From positions 15,500,880 to 15,564,879 of the forward strand of contig CM041295.1 in the NCBI GenBank assembly GCA_023052935.1: a stretch of 64,000 bases of DNA, read 5' to 3'. This document shows, one piece after another, positions 35,396 through 46,068 of this stretch. The translations under genes and the position numbers were made by a program. This DNA is from Piezodorus guildinii (lineage: Eukaryota; Arthropoda; Insecta; Hemiptera; Pentatomidae). Position 1 is the first letter of the stretch. Every line of letters starts with the position of its first letter. The notes beneath the pieces are model-generated. The model did no database searches. It was not told the origin of the DNA and worked only from the letters and a program-made list of their open reading frames with translations.

Positions 35396-37150
35396 AAAAA
35401 AAAAAAAAAACCTCAAGGAAGTTCTGTTTTTATTTTATTGATGTATTCCTCTGTAGAATGAAATGACACTAATTAATGAGGAAAAATAACCTTATCACTG
35501 TAATAAGGGTGTTGACTTTCTAAGTAAGAAATCTTTTACCTGGCCGAATCTCGGTGAAAATCGAAAAAACAAAGAATAATTATAATTAATATGGTATACT
35601 TGATCTTCTCCCGATTTTCTCTGTTACTAGACACCCTGTTTTTATGACATTCTAAAAAAACAGCTCAAAAGATTTTGATCAAAATTACTATATTGATGCA
35701 AAATTTAATGGGCTTTAATTTGATGTAGGATTTCCTCGGTTAAAATAGTGTGACAGGAAAGAAACAGCATTTTCCCAAAAATTCTTCCTCTAAAGTATCT
35801 TTAAATTTATTTATTAGCAATAATTTATCACTTCTAGATGCTAGCATTGCTAAAAAATGGGTAAATATGAAAGAAACTGAAGGTGAAAACAGCAGATACT
35901 TTTCCCAGTAATTTTTTTTCTTCTGCAAATGAGGATAGTAATATAGATGTATAATATCCTTTTGTAAAGCTAAAGATTTAAAAAAAATAAGTGATTTTTG
36001 TGGATAATAATTATTGTTGTTTATAATATTAGATATAAAATAAATGTTTCCATTAAAACTCAGTGTAATATTTTCTTTAAATATTTTTCAACTCTAACAT
36101 CATTTAAAAGTTCTTCAATTGATTTAAACCATGGAGGTAAACAAAAGTTGTGTGTTGCGTGCATCAGATTTTGTTTAAACTTATTTTTAAAGACATAAAT
36201 ATTATCTGTAACATTTATATTGGTAAAAATATGTGTATTCTAATATTTGGCTAATAGTTCCTAAAAACTAGATCAGAAGAGAAAAAATTCAAATATTCTT
36301 TGATTTTATTTAAAATGAAGATAACTTCCTATACTACAGATAAAGATAAATCCAGGAAGTTGGAATATCAATAAATAATTATGAAATATTTATTCATTTT
36401 TAATAATAGTTTTGTAACAGAAACAATTTATTTCATAATATATAAAATGGTTCAATGAATTAGGCATTTTAATATTCATTTCCTCAAAATGAGCAAATTG
36501 GATTGTATTTGAACGTAGCACAAAATATGGAAATATTTATTCGAATTGTACACTTGATTCATACAGAATAATTTATGAAAACAAAAAAATACTGCAATGA
36601 ATGATGTGGTGATTAACCTACTGATTAATTAAGATACTGACCTGATGATTAACCTGACCAAGCTTGATTACCCTGTAGATGAATATACAAAAGAAATAGA
36701 TGCAACTATGAAAGGGCTCTCAAAATGTTAATTACTCATCAGCACATACTTTGACACAGACAGTTATAGACCTTAAAGAATTATTTTTTATTTATTGTAC
36801 ATCTGTTTTAGTCAAGTTTGACATACAGAGGGAGTTCGCCTACTAACACTTCAATTACTAAAAGATTTACATATACAAACACACACATACATATATACAT
36901 GTACAAAAAAGAAAAGATCAGTTAGGCGTTGATGACTTCGAAGTTGTACGCCTTTAAGCATAAACAAACAAACAAGAAAAGATTTGAATACTAATAATAA
37001 TTCCAAACTAAAAAATTTATACAATTTACAATGAAAATAAAAACATCTTAGTAATGTCATATTAAATCAGCTTAACTGCTGGTTAATTATTGATTATGGT
37101 ATACAACTGAAATATATATACTAACACATTCATATGGTATAAGTTATTAT

Positions 37151-37333
37151 TCAGTTAACAACTGATTTCTGATATTCATTAAACCGGTAAAAAAAATTAT
37201 TCAATTTATTCTTATCATCAGGCTCTGAGAAACTTAATAAATGAATTAACTGTTGTTCCTCATCGGCAAAGTGTGAAATATATTTCTTTAAATAGACCTT
37301 AAAGAATGTGATTTCTGAATAAAATTGAGTCAT
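37151..37333 (-). other. Short open frame of unknown origin
   Basis: The minus strand is open for 60 codons (KKYISHFADEEQQLIHLLSF, then EPDDKNKLNNFFYRFNEYQK, stop). The frame extends upstream of the ATG through DVLAHPF to a TGA. The composition is charged and protein-like, unlike the surrounding AT-rich noise, but I recognise no family and see no promoter or clear splice sites. It could be an exon fragment or a transposon relic. Confidence 0.25.
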
Positions 37334-37447
37334 AAAGGGATGTGCAAGAACATCTCATAAATTTTGCAGCAAATGTCAGGTATTCAACTGCATAACATTA
37401 ACAGCACTGTATAGTTCTTGGAAAGTAAAAAAACAAACAAAAAAATA

Positions 37448-37582
37448 TTGTAAAGTATAAGCAAAATGGCTGAGTTGGATTTATTGTTGAACTGCACATA
37501 ACTATATTACGAGGATATTTAAAAAAAATGAGTAGACATCTGGAAGGTCCAGGAAAGAAAGAAAAAAGGGAGATCAAGAAAA
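37448..37582. repeat. Direct repeat of about 135 bp, unit 2
   Basis: Partner of 35258-35395, lying about 250 bp before the start of duplicated copy 2. The distance between the units is 2.19 kb. Confidence 0.85.
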
Positions 37583-38669
37583 GTGTTGTAAAAGCTATTT
37601 CAGAAACTCAGATTTAATTAGACAATCTAGTTGTTCCCAAGATTTAAATTAAAATTAACCTGATTTGATATGTTGTAATCTAATTGATAATAAAAAAGCT
37701 CTATCACAATCTTTTTTTTCTTCATTTATCAATTCAAGTAATTTATCAATGACTAAGATTTTTTTTTTCTTAATGGGATAATGATTTAACTAAAATAACT
37801 TTGAAAATGCATCCATTTTCATTAGCTGATTTGAAGTGAGCTGGCTCTTATGTGTTTAAGCATTTTATATTGGATGTAATAGTTTCATTATTTTTTTACA
37901 TTTATCTAGAAACTAGAGATGGTGAAAACTACTGCTGCTAGGCCTTAGCTGTTGATCCCTTAGGTGATGTGCAGACCAGTAAAGTTTTACACTACTCATT
38001 TGAGGTCTTTAATCCATTATCCCATAATTTGGATGATGGACACTGGAGATAAACTGCAATAGGCGTGTTGGAGTTGACAAGTGAGGTAAACATGCATAGT
38101 TCTCTGATGTCTGTTTAACTGCCTTGCTGATGGGACAATCAGTGACCAAGGTCTCCCTTTTCTTGCCAGCCGCTGTTTTGGATAAGAGATTAGAAACAGG
38201 TGAGGCAACTAGGTTGAAAAAGGTTCGTTCCTTGCTTCTTTTGTATAACATACAAAATGATACAAATGATACAAACAGTATCATAAGCAGTTTTCTTATG
38301 TACCGATACTGGCTATATTAACATTTTTGATGATTCAACCAACACCTAAGAAGGGATATTACCTAGGGAATTTCACTGGCTAATTACAATAAAATCTTTT
38401 TAACTTTTCTACACCTCAAAATTTTCATCATCTTCTGTTTCATGCAAAACTAGAAGCTTTGATGTTGCAATTTTTTAAATTCCAATGTACATAACCGATA
38501 TGATTTTCCAAGATTTTTTCTCATTTGTGATGGCATAACCATTTGTCTGACAAAGCTCATAAATTTCATTGGTAGATCCTGCATTTACAACGAAAATTAA
38601 ATCTATGTTAAAATGTTAGGTATTTTGTGTAAATTATAAAAATTTAATGCTATTAAGGTATCCTACATT

Positions 38670-39781
38670 TAGGGATTGCAATCCAGTGTCATTTCCAATC
38701 CGGCCGGATCCGGTCCCAAATTTCATCAATCCGGACGGATCCGGCCGTTATGACTAAATCAGGTTGATTTTCACTTTTCGGTCCAAGATGAACTGTTAGT
38801 ATGTTATTAGAGTATAATTGTACTCATAATAGGAAGTTTATAAAATAAAAGTTATGTTAGGATTAGATATGGAGCAAAAAAATTAAAGTTTAGTAGTATA
38901 GGTAACTAGTAAAATTTTAATGGCTATTAAAACAGTCAGCTATTGATTACTATTTGCTGAAAATAAAGACTATTTGTTTTCTACCACCCTTTTTCCAAAA
39001 TCAAAATTGATTTTTGATAATATATACTGAAGCTATTACGTACTATTTAAAAACAAATATTGTCAGTAGATTAATTTAAAGATTCATACTCATAATACAA
39101 ACTCATTATTGTGATAATTATGCCATTCATCAGACATATTCATCAAAATATGATTGTGTCTATCATTAATATAAGAGTTGTTTGTGATTGATAGCATTCT
39201 CAAATAATTTAAAATTATTGTTATCACAATTCCCATCTGAGTTAATTACGCAAGGATAATTATATAGGATTTTATAAAATAACTAAATAAATGAATTGAG
39301 CTATCTGAAAAAGTGAAGTATAGGAAGACGTGAGCAGTAACGTAGCTCAGTCTTCCTAGATTTCCATAGATTTGTAAGCAGTTTATTATATAATTCTGTA
39401 CACTTGAGTGAGCAATTTTCTAAAAAAAGTTAGAGTTATTTCAGAAGTTCCTCTACAGACAACTTATAGGATGCTATAGCTCGCGTATATCCAAGATAAT
39501 AATATCTGTTAACTTACATTTAGGTAAAGCACCGACAAAACAAAAGCACATGTACTGTCTTGTGAAAGGCGAACGAATGATGCTGGACTGAACTGATGAC
39601 GTGATGTAATTTGGCGTCGAACGACACCACCATACATGTACACCAAATGTAACGCATTTAAAGTACTTTTTTTATATTAAACTGCACTATTTTTGGCCAA
39701 AAATTGCTATAATCGAATCCGGTATATTATTGCCGGATCCGGTTAACGTATAATGATACCGGATCCGGTTTGCAATCCCTA
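38670..39781. mobile_element. Non-autonomous hAT-type DNA transposon, 8-bp target-site duplication
   Basis: This 1112-bp insertion has perfect 12-bp terminal inverted repeats, TAGGGATTGCAA and TTGCAATCCCTA, and is flanked by CCTACATT on both sides (38662-38669 and 39782-39789). Copy 1 has the single empty site at about 8375. An 8-bp duplication and a TAGGG-type end are hallmarks of the hAT superfamily. Near both ends lie clusters of CCGGATCCGG-like palindromes (about 38698-38750 and 39718-39772), probably transposase-binding subterminal repeats. No transposase frame is present, so it would depend on a partner element. Confidence 0.92.
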
Positions 39782-40232
39782 CCTACATTACAACAGAGGA
39801 TACTAATGTTAGTGTCAAAGCTGTTAGCAGAGCTGGTTTGGATAAGGTTATTTAAAGTCTTATTATATTATTAGCGTGTTAAGGCGAACCTTGTTGATCA
39901 TTTAACATCTCCCACCAGCCATAATGAAAACTTGAGAGTTAATTTTACAAAATGTTGCAAATCTTAATGAAATTATGCCTAAAAATTTAGAAGTGCAAAT
40001 GGAATAATTGCAACCATACCATTGAACCAAAAATCTTTGGTTTGGGAAATAGGAAAGCTACTGTCTTGTCAGTGGTGGAATGTTGGAGGATCGTTGGCTG
40101 ATGTTGTTTAGAACTAGGGCAGTATCTGATCACCCTTGAACTTTTAAATTTAGTTCTTGAACAATTAAGACAAGCAAATGCTTCTTCTTTTTCCTTAATT
40201 ATTTTGAAAAACAGTTTTGTGATAATGAACAC

Positions 40233-40403
40233 TGTCAAATTCTATGATTCAGGCAAAGGAAAAACAAAATAAAAAAAAACTAGCAGCGCACAGCTAGCAC
40301 AACACACACACATTCAGGGGGAACACCTTTATTACTACTGTTCTATAAACTCCTGCCTAACCATGGGTGCCTACATCAACCAAAGAGATACAATATTTCA
40401 ACA
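40233..40403 (-). repeat. Copia 3' LTR
   Basis: In the sense (minus) direction it starts TGTTGAAATATTG and ends AATTTGACA. It differs from the other LTR by about 12 substitutions and one indel in 170 positions by hand count. The purine tract GAGAAGGGG lies immediately inside it (40404-40412, minus strand) and would be the plus-strand primer site. Confidence 0.92.
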
Positions 40404-40425
40404 CCCCTTCTCAATTTTGATTTAT

Positions 40426-42620
40426 TTATTTTTTTTTTTTTAAGTAAAAGAATTTTTTAAAAAATAGAAAAAAAACAAAATTGCCACAAAAGCATAATAT
40501 AAAAACAGTTAAGTACATAAGTTCATTTTTTGTTAGAAATTCGTGAAATTTCCGGTTCCAGCTTCTTGGTGCTTCTTTAAGTCCATATAATGCTTTCCTT
40601 AGTTTTAACACTGGGCTGTCACTAACTACCCCTTCTGGAGTCTTTATGTATATATCTTGTTCTAGCTCACCATTCAAAAATGCAGTTGGAATATCCAGCT
40701 GTCTAGTCAAATAATTTTTGTTTAATGCAAAAGACATCATTCGTACGGTAGACATTTTTGCAACAGGGGAATATAGATCGTAAATACATTCTTCTTGAAA
40801 GCCACTAATCTGGCTTTTTTAAAGACCATTCTGTTTAGTCATGAAGACCCATTTAGTATCGATGGGCTTAACACCTTCAGGAAGTTTAGCTGACTCCCAA
40901 GTTTCAAACTTTACAAGTGCTTCTAGTTCGGTTTCAATAGCTTTATTCCAGCCTTCACCAGATTTTACAGCTTCAGAATATGAAGATGGATCACCAGCTA
41001 ATAAACAATATGCACTATACAATTCAAAATCGTCAAACCTTTTTGGAAGTTGCGTCTCTCTTCTTATCTTCTCTCGAGCTTCTTTCTCTTCATCATCTTC
41101 AATCCATGAAACGGCTCTTCATCGCTGCTTTCATCTTGCATTGCCTGTTCTTTTTCTTCAGGTTCACTATTCTCTTCAGTGATGACTCTTATTGGTGTTT
41201 TGTTGTTTGTATTTCAATCACTGTATTTTATATTATTTTCATCGAATGTGACGTCTCTGGATATCTGTATTATATTAGCTTCAGGGTCCCAAAGGCGATA
41301 GACATTTGAGGCGTAGCCTATAAAAATAGTTGGTTTAGCACGAGGTTCTAATTTCCCTTTCTTAGGCAACTGTAAAGCCCAGACTTTGGCTCCAAAAACT
41401 CTTAATTTTTCTAAGTCCAGCTTTCCGTGATAAATTTTGGCGGGTATTCCTCCTTTCAAAGCCGCTGTTGGGGACTGATTAAGCTGAAAGGCAGCTGTTC
41501 TAATTGCCTTGCCCCAAAGGTTCTTGGGCAACCCTGTATCGATTAACATAGTTCTCTTCTCACTTTGTTAAGCAACGTTCCATTCATTCTCTCAGTTCTG
41601 CCATTCGTTTGAGGAGAATATGGAGCTGTGTATTCGATACGTATTCCTTTATCTTGACAAAACTTTTGAATGATTTTATTAGAGAACTCACCTCCGTTAT
41701 CACAAGTATACGGCTAACAGCCCGAACTTGGTTTCTGATTCCTTGATATGATTCATTAAATTGTAGGTAGCTTCATCCTTGCTTTATAGTAAATACACCA
41801 CACAGAAGTGAGAAAAGTCATCAAGAACAACTTGGAAATATTTTTCTCCATTGATTGTAGCAGGAGTCACTGGTCCACTTATATCGGTGTGGATGAATTC
41901 CCTAATCCGACTTGATTTTGGTTCAACGGAAGGATTAAAAGGAAGCCTAACAGCCTTGCCCTGTCTACATGAATCACAAACGTCTTTAGAATAAGGCAAT
42001 CCCATTTCTTGGAGTCCTTTTAGCCCCAAACGCCCCAATCTTCTGTACCATAAATTCAAATCGTTCGCGATGTTACACTTTTCAACATTAATAAACAGGT
42101 TTAGTATATAAAGCTTTCCACATAATTGGCCCTCTATAATGTTATTGTTATTATGAACAAACATTGTCTTATCATTTCTGAAATTTACCTCCTTTCCAGA
42201 TTCCACTATTTTCTTCACTGATAATAAATTTAATGTCAGATTTGGTACAACAAACGCCTCCAGTCGAATTTTTACTTGATTATTTGTAAGGTGTAAAATA
42301 CCTTTTTCCTTGGCTAAAAGTGATTCTCTGTTGGCCACATTTATTCTGATGGGTGGTTTCAATTCCACTATGCCCGACATATATTGTCTCATCTCTGCGC
42401 GAACAAGGTGATCAGTGCATCCGGAGTCCAAAACAAATCCCACTTGTAAGTCACTTAAATTTCTACCCGAAAACACAGCATTTTCGACACTATTTTCAAC
42501 GGCAACGAAAACAATTTCCTTTTCCTCGGTTTCACAACAATAACCTCTCCTTGGTTGGTTGTTGTTATCGAAAGGCGATGTCGGTTGTTGTTATCGTTCG
42601 ATGATCGATTTTCCAAATTA
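40426..42620 (-). pseudogene. Copia pol remnant: protease, integrase, partial reverse transcriptase
   Basis: Reading minus from about 42476, the protease active site is FVLDSGCTDHLV. Next comes the pre-integrase region (LWYRRLGRLGLKGLQ, CDSCRQGKAVRLPF) and the integrase start HTDISGPVTP with DDFSHF. Frames then break near 41780 and 41560; the integrase C-terminus (LPKNLWGKAIRTA, FGAKVWAL, FIGYASN) lies at 41214-41549. The RT begins with GEGWNKAIETELEALVKFET and later RQLDIPTAFLNGELEQDIYI and LRKALYGLKEAPRSW at 40590-40755. After this the sequence becomes A/T-rich and ends; the YVDD box and RNase H are deleted. Confidence 0.85.
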
Positions 42621-42639
42621 CCAACTTTATTGTAATTAA

Positions 42640-44847
42640 CCTTTAGGTACTACAATAATTTTAAAATGCATAACTACTACCATGGGTCATTTCTGACCCA
42701 ACGTAATAAAAACAATTAAAAAAAGGCTAAGAAAGACTCAGAAATTATGGACAATGATATATTTTTTGATAAATGAACTTATAAAAAAACAAATAGATAG
42801 TAAATAGATATTTCCAATATGTCACATAAAAAATTTAACTACAAATGAAAAATTTAGAAAAAAAAAATTTAGTTTTTACGTTTTTTTTTTAATTTGGTTA
42901 TGAAAGTAGTTTTTTGCAGTAGTTCTTGGATTTTCTTATTGCTCACATGTTCCTCTTTATCCTGAAAAAATACAGAAATCAGTAAAGTCGACTAAAATCT
43001 TTTCTGCAATGCTTCTAATATCATGTCTTAGGTTGGGAATACAAAGTATATTTTTCACATGGTTGGCCACCAATTCCTCGCCTAGTTTTGTTAAAAAGCC
43101 ATATCGATCGAGTTTACTTTCCACCAGAACATTTTGGAGAATTACGTGGCTGTTTATAGCTGCTATATCGAGAATGCGGTAGAATATAGTAAGAGGCCAT
43201 CTTTTGCTTCTCCTCAAAGTAGAGTAGCACGCACACTTTTTATCGAGCGTATCTACTCCACCTTTCGTTGCGTTGTAGAAATCTATTATTTCTGGCTTAG
43301 CATTCTCAAGAATGTGATTGACATGATGCATCAAAGACACTAGCACTACTGATTTATTTTTTTTTGGCACATGACTGACCAAAGGATTTCCTCCGCCAAA
43401 GCCAAAGAGTGAACTAAGGACTTCTCTTTCCTTTATTTGGAAGAAACTTCTGGGGAATTTCACATTTGTTTTTCCTTAATGTTCCAACAAATGTTAAACC
43501 TTGGTTTTTTAGTTCATTCACTAATTCAATTGATGAAAACCAATTGTCAGCTGTCACGTTTCGGTTCGTTTTCGCAATGGGATCTATTAAAGAAAGTACT
43601 GTAAGTGTTGGGATGCTCAGATGTTTCGGGTTTTGTGTGGTTTGTTTACCTGTGTAAACAAACGCGTTTATTAAATAATTGGTTTGGGCGTCACAAAGGC
43701 AAAGTATTTTCAGCCCATACCTAGCTGGTTTACTTTTCATGTACATCCGGAAACGGCAGCGCCCTCGAAATGGAACAAGCATTTCATCAATTGTTAAAAA
43801 TTCTGAAGGGGTATAGTTCTGCTTGCAATTATATATGAATAAATTGAAAATTTCTGATATGGCTGCCAGCTTATCTCCTGAAATTTAATCTTTCTTCCCT
43901 GGTTCTTTGGTTATCAAATCTTAAAACAGAGTTCAAAAATAAAAACCTTTCCTTACTCATAATTCCTCGGAAAACCGGCCTTCCAAAAACACTTGTAGAA
44001 AATAATGAATTCACATCTTCTCGTCCAGATTTGAAAACTCCACTTGATATAAAACACCAAAAAAAGCCTTTATTTCATCCATATCGACATGGTACGAAAA
44101 AGAATTATCCTTTTTATAGTTCATGGAAACATCAGTAATTTTCTCGTTTGTGTAATTCACAATTTTTTTGATAATATCATCATCCATTAAAATTGACCAT
44201 GCTTCATACGGAGTTGCTGGGTTTTTTTCTTTTGTGTTCCCTTTACCCCTGGAAGATGCAAAACGAGATTGCAGGACCTCGTCCTAGATGGGGTGGGAGG
44301 TGTTTTAGACCACTTATACGGGTTTTTCTTTTTCCTGCCGTAATAAAAATTTGAACAATGTTGTTCAATAATTACCTGGCTACCATCTTCTTCAACAAGT
44401 TTAGATTCTGAATCACTTTCATCAATTTCTAAACTAGTTTCATGTTCTGTAAAAATCGAATCACCATCACTGTTATTACTTAGTATGTCGACATTTTCAT
44501 CATTGGCACCTTCTGGATCATTTTCACTATAATTACCATCCTTCAAAAATTCTGCCCAGTCTTTATAGTGCTTTCCTTCGACGTAGAAGCCTTTTTCTGT
44601 CATGATTAAAAAAAAAATTCGCTGACGGTTTTTGTTACGCAACTACTACTATGGGTCAAAAATGACCCAAAATATCTGATAAACCAAAAAGTAAACAACA
44701 TTCAGTAACAGCTCAAAGCCAACTAACAGTTCACTTTGTAGTATGAGAATACCTAAAATACCGTGGCGCTATCTTTTGGAAATTTCACAAAACAAATAAA
44801 TTATTGTTTTCGGTGGGTCACTTTTGACCCATGGTAGTGGTTAAAGG
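42640..44847 (-). mobile_element. piggyBac-like DNA transposon nested in Copia
   Basis: It is flanked by TTAA on both sides (42636-42639 and 44848-44851), with short terminal inverted repeats CCTTTA and TAAAGG, and sits between Copia gag and protease. Both ends carry the palindrome TGGGTCA-N4-TGACCCA (42683-42700, 44652-44669, 44814-44831), preceded or followed by ACTACCATGGG-like sequence. A broken transposase is encoded on the minus strand. TTAA targeting plus the transposase identity make the assignment firm. It inserted after the Copia element, and therefore after the duplication if Copia did. Confidence 0.92.
42957..44603 (-). pseudogene. piggyBac-like transposase (DDE_Tnp_1_7 type), frameshifted
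   Basis: The N-terminus probably starts at ATG 44601-44603 (MTEKGFYVEG). An acidic N-terminal part rich in Asp/Glu runs to about 44340 and is followed by frame breaks (44190-43880). The catalytic core follows: IDEMLVPFRGRCRF with the first Asp, KPARYGLKILCLCDA, VTADNWFSSIELVNEL with the second Asp, then after a shift near 43440 FYNATKGGVDTLDKKC with the last Asp pair. The Cys-rich C-terminal domain of typical members is not evident. The breaks make it inactive, though all catalytic Asp positions are still there. Confidence 0.87.
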
Positions 44848-45586
44848 TTAACATTATTTTGTTTAGAACTGCTTTTGAATTTGAGTTTTGGACATTTCGG
44901 GACTAAGTGTCTGGTGTCACCGCATTCGAAACATTTCCTGTCGGAATGTCCACTTTTAGGGTGTGATATGAATGATGCTTCGTCGTTAACGGTGCCTTGC
45001 ATATTCATTTTGAGTTCTGCATCTAAAAGCCTTGATTTTACAAAGTCCACAGTGAGCTCCGTATCCATTGCTTTCAACACTGTCACAATATGTTCATATT
45101 TATCGGGAAGAGTTTATAATAAGTGACAGACCTGATCATCTTCTGCCATCTTGGATCCCATAGATTCAAGGTCTCTGACTAGAGCATCAAATTTATTAAA
45201 ATGGTCTTGCAGACTCCAAGAATGCACTTTAAGGTTAACAATTTCTTCCGAAAGAGTTTAGATATTGTATTCTTCCATTCAAACACATTACTAAGTGATT
45301 TCATCATTTCCTTGGCTGATTCTGCGCCTAGAATGTAGTCTATATGACAATCAGTAACACAATTTATAATTACATTCATTGCCTTTTTATCCATAGACTT
45401 CTTCTCGTTGGTGTCCGACTTCCAATCATCTTCAATCCTATCTTTGAACCCATTCTCATCCAGTAAAGTGGTGACAAGGAACTTCCAGTTTTTAAAATTT
45501 GGATCTGTTAGTTGGGGAAAGATCGTTACGTCGTTTTGTTGGCGCCCATAGTTCTCGAATGGATACGACGGATTTTTCAGTCTCAA
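44841..45586 (-). pseudogene. Copia gag remnant
   Basis: Read from an ATG at 45586, the first frame contains FPQLTDPNFKNWKFLVTTLL, the typical start of Copia gag, and ends at 45179 after a frameshift near 45260. The second frame (to 44841) holds one zinc knuckle, CFECGDTRHLVPKC (canonical CCHC). The piggyBac element interrupts the reading just after it. A nucleocapsid role is inferred from the knuckle and the order. Confidence 0.8.
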
Positions 45587-45642
45587 TCACACGATTCACA
45601 ACCCCGGTACTTTTCACGATTATAACACGGCACTACGTACTT

Positions 45643-45656
45643 CTGGGCCCATAACC
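45643..45656 (-). promoter_or_regulatory. Primer binding site, initiator-tRNA-Met half-molecule type
   Basis: Directly next to the 5' LTR, the minus strand reads GGTTATGGGCCCAG. This is complementary to the anticodon-arm segment CTGGGCCCATAACC of eukaryotic initiator tRNA-Met rather than to a tRNA 3' end. Drosophila copia is known to use such an internal tRNA fragment as primer, which supports the family assignment. Confidence 0.82.
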
Positions 45657-45826
45657 TGTCAAATTATATGATTCAGGTTAGGGAAAAACAAAAGACAAAA
45701 AACTAGCGGCGCACAGCCAGCACAACACACACACATTCAGGGGGAACACCTTTCTTACTACTGTTATATAAACTCCCGCCTAACCATGGGTGCCTACATC
45801 AACCAACGAGATACAATATTTCAACA
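45657..45826 (-). repeat. Copia 5' LTR
   Basis: This LTR precedes gag in the coding direction and so should contain the element promoter. TTTATATAACAG in the sense direction (about 45763-45774) may be the TATA region. The target duplication AACAC follows directly at 45827. Confidence 0.9.
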
Positions 45827-46068
45827 AACACAAGGTTTTATAAACTGTTTTTCTGTATTTAAGTATTATTTTTAAATTTTCAAAAAGTCATATTTGATTC
45901 AACCTTTTTATACATAGTTTTTCTTCTTATAAGTAGAATGTATTTTCAGGATAATACCTGGTGGTATGGAAATTTAGCTAGTTACAGAGATTGTTCTTTT
46001 AAGTTTAAAAAGTTTCATGTGAGACAATATTGTAATTCATCATTATTTCATGAAAGCTTGTTAAATAA

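Larger units (their letters stand above)
34295..37829. other. Junction region between the two duplicated copies
   Basis: AT-rich with no recognised gene. 34295-35131 is still demonstrably duplicated (its partner ends at the window edge); the rest has no partner in view. It holds the direct repeat pair at 35258 and 37448, a CA/TA-rich stretch near 36870-36900, and two short minus-strand frames with non-random composition (35740-35928 and 37151-37333) reported under findings. No promoter or terminator could be supported. Confidence 0.45.
40233..45826 (-). mobile_element. Copia-type LTR retrotransposon, decayed, with nested piggyBac
   Basis: The boundaries are exact: the 5-bp target duplication AACAC lies at 40228-40232 and 45827-45831, and copy 1 has the empty site at about 8819-8824. 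LTRs of 171 and 170 bp (40233-40403, 45657-45826) start TG and end CA in the sense orientation. The coding strand is minus: gag with a CCHC knuckle, protease, integrase and then the first part of the reverse transcriptase, which is the Copia (integrase before RT) order. The catalytic half of RT and all of RNase H are missing, there are several frameshifts, and a 2.2-kb piggyBac-like element splits it. It cannot be autonomous. Confidence 0.93.

Noticed and set aside
36851..37060. A 69-codon minus-strand frame with a hydrophobic stretch
   Set aside because: Much of it comes from a CA/TA simple repeat, and no homologue or signal is recognisable.
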